Assembly (NCBI GenBank): GCA_002401485.1
Contig: NVTF01000004.1
Location: 14,550 to 52,964 of the forward strand
Length of the DNA stretch: 38,415 nt
From: Elusimicrobiota bacterium
GTDB lineage: Bacteria > Elusimicrobiota > Elusimicrobia > UBA1565
Reading direction: 5' to 3'
Shown here: in pieces, positions 1 to 7,764 of the stretch
Layout: each line of letters begins with the position of its first letter
Numbering within the stretch: the first letter of the stretch is position 1
Made by a program: the position numbers and the translations under genes
Notes under the pieces: model-generated
The model's input: only the letters and a program-made list of their open reading frames with translations
Told to the model about the DNA's origin: nothing
Database searches by the model: none

Positions 1-363
1 CTTTTTTATTGTCGCATCGGCACCAAATTCTTTAGCAAATTCAAGATAGTCGACGCCGTGGACCGGTTCCGTTGCGCTCATCGACACGATCTTCAAATCA
101 CGATAGAGGCGACGGATATCCCGGACCGTTTCCAAGCCATCTTTGTCGGGCATCATGATATCGCAAAGAACCAGATCAGTCGGATGGCTTCTGAGAGATT
201 TCAGGCCCGCCACGCCGTTATTCGCCTCGTATACGGTATGGCGTTTTGATTTAAGCGCGGCATGCAGAAGCGGCCGGAATTCGTCGTCATCGTCAATGAG
301 AAGTATATTGGCCATATCGAATTCCAGGGCACGAATTTTTTCTATAGCGGTTTCCAACAGCAT
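1..363 (-). CDS. Response regulator receiver-domain protein (C-terminus truncated by window edge)
   Basis: Reverse-complement reading gives ...MANILLIDDDDEFRPLLHAALKSKRHTVYEANNGVAGLKSLRSHPTDLVLCDIMMPDKDGLETVRDI..., with the DD, D-x-MMP and SA motifs of a REC domain. Start is ATG at 363 or at 315; the ORF runs off the left edge, so it is not in the ORF track. Confidence 0.85.
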   Translation of the reverse strand, partial: MLLETAIEKIRALEFDMANILLIDDDDEFRPLLHAALKSKRHTVYEANNGVAGLKSLRSHPTDLVLCDIMMPDKDGLETVRDIRRLYRDLKIVSMSATEPVHGVDYLEFAKEFGADATIKK

Positions 364-438
364 GTTTATCCGCATTTGCGCTTTTATTCTTAAATCATTG
401 TTTTCAAGGTCTACCCATTAATCGCGGATATTACGTAA

Positions 439-870
439 GTGTCCATTCTTCCCATGTTTGATTTCGGCAAGAAAAAACAGAAAGTATTGTTAATAGATGA
501 TGAAGAGGTAGTATTAAGTGTCCTGTCCGATTATATTTCGGACCTCGATCTGATTGTTCTAACCGCAATGGATGGTGCCTCAGGGATTGAAGTCGCTGAG
601 GCCGAGCATCCTGATCTTATTATGCTCGATGCGCGCATGCCGAAATTGGACGGGTGGTCTACACTGAGCGCCTTGAAAAAAAATCCTCAGACCGGACAGA
701 TCCCAGTACTGATGTGCACGGCCGTGAGCGACATAGGCTCCTATGATCGTGCCTTCGCGTATGGTGCGCAAGGATACATCATAAAACCTATAAAGCCCCT
801 GGAACTGGAGCGCAAGGTGGGAAAGTTCCTCGCTCTGAGAAAAATACCTGGACGCGTCCGAGAAGCGTGA
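439..870 (+). CDS. Stand-alone response regulator receiver (CheY-like) protein
   Basis: VLLIDDEE...LIMLDARMPKLDG...VLMCTAVSD...GYIIKPIKP receiver motifs; no output domain. Start could instead be ATG at 454. Confidence 0.88.
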   Translation: MSILPMFDFGKKKQKVLLIDDEEVVLSVLSDYISDLDLIVLTAMDGASGIEVAEAEHPDLIMLDARMPKLDGWSTLSALKKNPQTGQIPVLMCTAVSDIGSYDRAFAYGAQGYIIKPIKPLELERKVGKFLALRKIPGRVREA

Positions 871-871
871 G

Positions 872-3214
872 ATGCTAAACGTGGATGTGATGCGAAACGC
901 ACCGGGGTGGATGAATTCGGTGTTGACTCACTTGGATGAAGGTGTCGTTCTTGCCCAGGGCCGGGACGAACCCATTATTTGTTTTAGTAATTCTTCATTC
1001 GCCCAAATGGTTGACATGTCCCCCAGTGAGCTCGTTGGAATGAGCCTATCGAAGTCTCTTAAAAGTTTTCACCGGGGCGAGACTCTCGATTCGATTGATT
1101 CCCTACGTCTCTGCGCTCCGTTACCGGGAGATGAAATTAAAGTTTTTGAATGCACGGTGAAGAGTCCGCAAGGCCTTCGCTACATTAAAATCAATGCACT
1201 CCCTATGATGGATTTTAATGGGGATTCGATCTTTCTCTTTACCGACGTTTCGGAAGAAAAGGTCAAGGAAGAGTTAAAACTGGCACGGGACGCGGCGATT
1301 GAATCGGCAAGGGTGAAAGCGGAGTTTCTCGCTGGGATGAGCCACGAAATACGAACGCCTATGAACGCCGTTATTGGCATGACGGAATTGGTGCTGAGAA
1401 CGGACCTCACTCTCCGCCAAAGGCAACTCCTGGGAAAGGTCCAGAGCTCGGGGGAAGTACTATTGGCTGTCATCAATGACATTTTAGACTTCTCTAAGAT
1501 CGAATCTGGGAAATTGAATTTGGACACGACGGGTTTTGATCTTCGCGAGGTCATCGAGGAATGCCTGGACCTCATGGCGGTTAGAGCCCAGGCAAAGGGC
1601 CTCCAGATCGTGTCGTTGATTATCGATGATTTTGATGAAATGCTGCGAGGCGACCCCGCACGCATCAAGCAAATCATATTGAATTTTCTAAGCAATGCGA
1701 TTAAGTTCACAGAAAAAGGAGAGATTGCCCTGCGTGCTTCCAAGGAAAACGAAACAACTTCATCGGTTACGGTAAAGTTCGCTGTGACTGACACTGGAAT
1801 CGGAATTCCCACTAAAATACAGCAAGAGATATTTCAGCCTTTCACTCAAGCCGACAGTTCTGTGGCTCGCAAGTACGGCGGTACTGGTTTGGGCCTCACC
1901 ATTTCAAAGAAACTGGTCGAGCTGCTCAAGGGAACGATAGGGTGTGAAAGTGAAGAGGATAGAGGGTCGACATTCTGGTGCAAGCTGACTTTTGAAAAAG
2001 AAGAGGATGGGAAGATTCCCTCGTCGCTTCCTTTGGCATTTTCAGGCCTTCGGGTCCTCCTTATTGACGAGAATAAATTGAATTTGGAAGCGCTTCAGCT
2101 GCACTTGAATCGTTGGCTCATTGGGCACGATAGGGCCGATAGTGGGGAGCAGGCGCTTGCCTCCTTGCGGGATAATTTCGATAGAGGGACGCCCTTCGAC
2201 GTCGTGTTAGTAGACTCAAAATTATCGGGAACAGCGGTAGAGGCACTCTGTCGAGAAGTCAAACAAGATAAAGACTTAAAATCAACTTTAGTCGTGCTCA
2301 TGGTACCGATGAACGAGGATCTGAAGCCAAGCAAACTGTTCGGCTTGGGGGTAGGACAGTCTATTAGCAAACCCATCAAGAGATCTGCGCTTAAAGACTG
2401 CCTGTTCAGGCATTTTTCGGAGAGCTCTCTTTCGAAGGCTGCTTCGCCCTCTTTGAACGACCACGTATCGATTGTCAACGGCGCTGAATGTCCCCCCGCC
2501 AAGTCGATCAAACCCTTCCCGATCCTTGTGGTAGACGACAACGAACTTAATAGGGACATGGCCATCGACCAACTTATAGAGTTGGGCTACCGAAGTGATG
2601 CTGTCTCAGGTGGAGAGGAGGCCTTGGATGTATGGGATTCAAAACCTTACCGTCTTATTTTATTGGATTGTCAAATGCCTAAGGTGGACGGTTATTTTGT
2701 CGCCTCCCGCATTCGAAAACGCGAGGGGATCCGTCGGCTCATGCCGATCATCGCCATGACTGCCCATGCTATGCAAGGCGACCGTGAAAAATGTCTGGCT
2801 GCGGGCATGGACGATTATATTTCAAAACCGGTCATGATCAAGGATTTGGAAAAAGTACTGTTTTGCTGGGATGTCTCTTGGGATATCACCTCGGAGCCGG
2901 GAGGCCAAGGGGAAATCAGTCCGGAGAATTATGGGCAGATTGAAAGCCGGGTGAAAGAATTTATTAGCACTACTCCGAAGCATCTGCATTCCCTCCACCA
3001 AACCCTCTCCAATGGGAGTATCGAAGGCTTGTCGCAAGCGGCTCACGCTCTTTATGGCTTCAGTGACAATGTCCGAGCCAAAGGCCTCGCACTATTCTGC
3101 ACCCGCCTGGAAAATCTGCTTAGCTCCGGCAGCATTCAAGGAGCCAAAGAATTTGTAGATGTCATCGAACAGGAGCACGCAAAAGTTTTAGAGGCCTTCA
3201 ACGAGAGACTATAA
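872..3214 (+). CDS. Hybrid sensor histidine kinase: PAS-like N-terminus, HisKA, HATPase_c, two REC domains, C-terminal HPt-like domain
   Basis: H-box [19 protein letters not shown]; N-box [14 protein letters not shown]; G-box DTGIGIP and [19 protein letters not shown]; REC1 LLIDENKLN...VLVDSKLSG...[10 protein letters not shown]2 [10 protein letters not shown]...[11 protein letters not shown]...SKPV; HPt-like [25 protein letters not shown]. Confidence 0.93.
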   Translation: [780 protein letters not shown]

Positions 3215-3287
3215 AGGGGCACATCGAAGTATTTTCAGAAGAAGGGCGTAAGGGAAGGATCCCTCATCAGAGGATGTAGAAAAAAAG

Positions 3288-6209
3288 ATGCCAACCGATA
3301 ATAGTTTTTTCAGCCTTGTTAGGCATACTTTCGGCATAAAACCGGGTAAGACCTATTTTTTCCCCCCGTGGGTGTCCTGGAGTATCCTCGCGATTTGCAT
3401 TTTGCCTTTCCTGCTGAACCTCCTTGGAATTGATTTCGGGTTGGAGTCTATCCCCTTAGAATCGTCTGTCGCCGCGAGGCTGAGCCAAGGGCAACTGGCT
3501 GATGCCTTGTTGCCGAGATTGTCTGCAGCCTTTACCCACACGATCCTGGAATGGAGCGGCTTCTGTGCAGCGATATTCATAGTTCTCCTTTCTTTCATGC
3601 ATTTCAAGGTGCGGGGGAATGTGGTGACCCCTATCATCAGTTTTTCGCTTCTCTGTGCCGGGACTATGGACGTTTTCCCCGCCTTGGCCGCGAGCGGCCT
3701 GATCGGGGGCGTGGCCGATAATAAAGACCTTCTTCCCCTTACCTGGGCGATTTGCCGCCTCTTCAGCGCCCTCACCGTTCTCATTGGAGCGAGCATCCTC
3801 TTGAGGAAAGGTCAAGACGAAGAACGCAATCCCAAGCTTATCGTGTTTAGTTGCTTGCTCCTCGTGGGAATTTCATATGGGCTCATCCGGTTATGCGCCG
3901 ACAGCCAGTTCTTACCACCCACTATGTTTCCCGACGCGATTATCACGCGCCCGTGGGACGTCGCTCCACTCTTATTGTTTCTATTTTCAGGAATTTTCAT
4001 TTATCCGCGGTTGTATTTGAAATTTCCTAGTACCTTCTCCTACGCTCTGCTCATAAGCATGATTCCGAATATTTTTTCCCAGCTCTATATGGCGTTTGGA
4101 TCGACGGCGCTTTTTGACAACAGCTTTAATATCGCTCATTTTCTGAAGATCGTTGCCTATTTGGTGCCCTTATTGGGACTCGTGATGGACTTTATTCGAA
4201 CTTCCAAGGAAATGACTGTGATTCGCGGTCGCCTCATTGAAACGGAGGTCCAATTACGCAAGGCGCGCGACGTTGCTTTGGAGGCCACGCAGAGCAAATC
4301 CGAGTTCCTGTCAAGCATTAGCCACGAAATGCGGACACCGCTGAATGTCGTGCTTGGCAGGATCGAATTGGTTCTCAGAACCGATCTAAACTCCCGCCAG
4401 AGGCAGCTCCTGGGAAAGGTCGAGGACTCGGGAAAGGCATTGTTGGCTACCATTAATGATATTTTGGACTTCGCAACTATCGAATCCGGCGAATTAAACC
4501 CGAATAAAAATAGCCTGGATTTAATCGAGATTCTCGAGGAGAGCCTGGATTCAATCGCGGCAAAAGCCCAGGACAAGGGTCTTCAGGTTGTGTCGCTGAT
4601 TGCCGATGATTTTAATGAACCCTTGCAGGGAGACCCGGTTCGTGTCAAGCAGATCCTGCTCAATTTCCTCCGCAACGCGATCAAGTTCACGGTAAAAGGA
4701 GAGATTGTCCTGCGTGCCTCCAAGGAAAACGAAAGTGCTTCGGAGATGACGGTGAAGTTTGAGGTGACCGACACCGGCATCGGAATCCCATATAATTTTC
4801 AAGATCAGATATTCGAGCCTTTTAAGCAGGCCGACGGTTCTGTGGCTCGTAAGTATGGCGGCACAGGTTTGGGTCTTACCCTTGCCAAAAGACTCGTCGA
4901 ACTAATGGGAGGAGAGATCGGGTGTAAAAGTATTTATTCGAAGGGTTCTACGTTTTGGTGCCGCCTGCCTTTTGAAAAAGGAGAGGACGGAAAGATTTCC
5001 CCAGCGCATCCTATGGTATTTGAAGGCGTTCGGGTGCTCGTCCTTGATGAAAATAAATTGAATATAGAGGCTCTTGAGCGACACTTCAATCGCTGGCGGG
5101 TGGTGCATCGTGGGGCGGAAAGCGGAGAGCAGGCGCTTGCCTTGTTGCAGGAGAATTTCGAAAGGGGCACACCCTATGACGTCTTGCTAGTAGATTCAAA
5201 TTTATCGGGGATGGGCATCCAGGATCTGTGCCGGATAATCAATCAGAACAACGACTTGAATTCAATCTCAATTGTACTCATGTCCCCGATGAACGAAGAT
5301 TTGAAGCAAACACAATTGAAGATCGTGGGGGTTGGCGAGTCCATTAGCAAACCCATCAGGAGATCCGCACTTGAGCAATGTCTTGCCAATTATTTTGCGA
5401 CAAAGCCTCTGTCTCGAAGTGTCTCGCCATCTTTGCGCGCTCATGCAACGGGTTGCACAGACGCAAATGATCCCGCTTTGACGCCCACCAAGCCATTTCC
5501 GATCCTTGTCGTAGATGACAATGAGCTGAATCGGGATATCGCGGTTGACCAACTTAAAGAGTTGGGCTACCGAGCTGATGCTGTCATAGGCGGACAGGAA
5601 GCGATGGACGTTTGGGAGACAAAGCCCTACCGTCTTATTTTGTTGGATTGTCAAATGCCCAGAGTGGACGGCTACACGGTCGCCTCACGCATCCGACAAC
5701 GTGAAGGCTCATGCCGGCTCATGCCGATCATCGCTATGACTGCCCATGCCATGCCGGGTGATCGAGAAAAGTGTTTGGCTGCGGGCATGGACGACTATAT
5801 TGCAAAACCGGTCACGATTAAAAAATTGGAAGAAGCGGTGACCCGTTGGGATGTCACTTGGGAGATGCCTTATAGTCAGGAGAACGGTGAGGAAATTAGC
5901 GCAGATAAATTCGCGCGCATTGAGCGTTGGGTTGAAATTTTTCTCCGAACCACTCCTAAGCATCTCGCATCGCTTCGGCAAGCCCTCATCGACGGCGACA
6001 TGGAAGCGATGTCAGAAGCGGCACACGCCCTTTATGGCAGTTGCGGGAGCCTGGGGGTCAAAGGAATGGCGCTATTTTGCATGCATTTGGAAAAACAACT
6101 CCGCTCTAAATCCATCCAAGGAGCCGAAGAATTCGTAGATGTCATCGAAAAAGAGTACCCGCGCATCAAGGCGGCCTTCAATGAGAAACTTGAAAGGAGC
6201 GTACGTTGA
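3288..6209 (+). CDS. Membrane hybrid sensor histidine kinase: multi-TM sensor (MASE-like), HisKA, HATPase_c, REC, REC, HPt-like
   Basis: Several hydrophobic segments in residues ~1-300 (e.g. [21 protein letters not shown]); H-box [45 protein letters not shown]; two RECs; HPt-like [21 protein letters not shown]. Downstream of the sensor it is closely similar to the preceding ORF. Confidence 0.92.
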   Translation: [973 protein letters not shown]

Positions 6210-7015
6210 GCCCACGAAAGGATTTAATTGAAATAGATTCGAACTACGTCGATAGAGTTGGGCGACATGACTTGTTGTTTTTTGGATTCATGGTAGCCGC
6301 ATTCGTTTTAATTCGCGACGCTGAAATTGAATCTCTTCGCTTTTTCTGGATCCTCATAACAATTTTGATCTCGAACGCACTTTACCTTCGAACGCGTGAG
6401 CTGCATGACGGTCGAACTGGACTAATTTCCATTGGTACAAACAGTCTCTTCATCGCGTATCTCGTTGACTCCTCCGGCGGTTGCGCATCACCCCTATGGC
6501 CCTTATTTTTATTGCCGATTTACACGGCTGGATTTTCTCTTCCAAGATGGGTCATGCGGTCCGCTGGCTTAAATATCGCGCTTCTCGCCTGTTTCTATAT
6601 CAATCCGGAATCTGCCGTAGAGACCCAAGGTTTGCTCGAGCTATTCGTGAAAATGATGTTCCTTTTGGTTTCTTCAGTTTTTGTCGCCCGGCTTGCCTTC
6701 AATGAGCAATTATCGGCAAGATCCTCCGCTCGCAAGCGCAGGCGCCTTTTGTCTTTTGCCAAGCGTCTTCTGGGAAATACTAGAGTCGTTACTGACGCTG
6801 CTCACGGATTAGGAAATCGTGTCAGCGTTATTTTAGGGACGGCTGAGCTTCTCATCGTTCATGCCCCGCCCCAATCAGAGATCCTGCCCGATCTAGAACG
6901 TATATTCACCGCTGCCGATCAATGCAGAAAGATGATTGCAGACATTAGGCTGACGAGAGAATATCGTCCCCCCTCCCTCCAAATGGAAGATGGAAGAGAA
7001 AGCTCCCAAATCTAA
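6206..7015 (+). CDS. Membrane protein with a C-terminal HisKA/DHp-like segment and no HATPase domain
   Basis: TTG start overlaps the TGA stop of the upstream kinase (TTGA, 6206-6209). N-terminal hydrophobic segments, then DAAHGLGNRVSVILGTAELLIVHAPPQSEILPDLERIFTAADQCRKMIADIRLTREY, which resembles an H-box/DHp helical hairpin; stop follows ~15 aa later. Confidence 0.8.
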   Translation: MSPRKDLIEIDSNYVDRVGRHDLLFFGFMVAAFVLIRDAEIESLRFFWILITILISNALYLRTRELHDGRTGLISIGTNSLFIAYLVDSSGGCASPLWPLFLLPIYTAGFSLPRWVMRSAGLNIALLACFYINPESAVETQGLLELFVKMMFLLVSSVFVARLAFNEQLSARSSARKRRRLLSFAKRLLGNTRVVTDAAHGLGNRVSVILGTAELLIVHAPPQSEILPDLERIFTAADQCRKMIADIRLTREYRPPSLQMEDGRESSQI

Positions 7016-7026
7016 GCGCGCGACAG

Positions 7027-7764
7027 CTATTCGCCGCAAACCACGGTATCCATCACCTTCGGTACCGCTTCGGTCTCAATCTCCCGAATGGCTTGCAGTG
7101 TTTGTGCTTTTACTGTGACGCGTCTGAAGGGGTCGGGAGCCCAAAGAATTGCGTAGGCCGCCTTCGTTCTTTTGGCGACGCGCAGCACATGACGCAGAAA
7201 CATTTTTTCCGAACGGGTTTCCGCCGCCGTCTCCGCGAGGTACATGTTCGCGTAGGCACCAAGCAATTCATTGTAGTAGGCTTCGTCGCGATTGTTGAGC
7301 CAGCCCGCGCGCGCGTAGGGTTCGAGAAGAAGGATGATATTACCGAGGTCGCGTCGATGGCGCATTAACGATGGAACAATTTTGTCGGGCGTAATGAACC
7401 GCTGGGGTTCGTCGCAATTCTTATAAGCTTTGGCGTCCTGTTCTTTGGCGATGAGGCCGCGCAGGGTCAGAAGGTATTGGTATAAAACGCCGGCAGGTGC
7501 CTGCAGCAGCCGCGCTGCGGTGATTTCATTGTGGACCTTGGTGCGCGCGAGCAGCGGCAAGCGCCGCATGAGCCATGGAGGGCGGGTGAAATTCGCCTCT
7601 CCGTCGTGCTTGAAATAATGAAAGAGATACTGGGCTTGGTTCATGGCGCTGTCGGGATTTCCCCACAATGTCATGCCTTGTTCGTGTGTGAAAGGGCCCA
7701 AATAAGACGGCTGTTCCGGAGAACAGCCTGCGATAAAAACGGCTAGGAGGATCCAACGAATCAT
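7027..7764 (-). CDS. Hypothetical lipoprotein
   Basis: MIRWILLAVFIAGCSPEQ signal peptide with lipobox (FIAGC); overlaps the upstream M1 peptidase ORF by 4 nt (7761-7764). Confidence 0.75.
   Translation of the reverse strand: MIRWILLAVFIAGCSPEQPSYLGPFTHEQGMTLWGNPDSAMNQAQYLFHYFKHDGEANFTRPPWLMRRLPLLARTKVHNEITAARLLQAPAGVLYQYLLTLRGLIAKEQDAKAYKNCDEPQRFITPDKIVPSLMRHRRDLGNIILLLEPYARAGWLNNRDEAYYNELLGAYANMYLAETAAETRSEKMFLRHVLRVAKRTKAAYAILWAPDPFRRVTVKAQTLQAIREIETEAVPKVMDTVVCGE

Noticed and set aside
1180-1812. 210-aa minus-strand ORF inside the first hybrid kinase (also 4157-4576 in the second)
   Set aside because: The same antisense frame is open in both paralogues, but it follows from shared sense-strand codons; no domain motifs.
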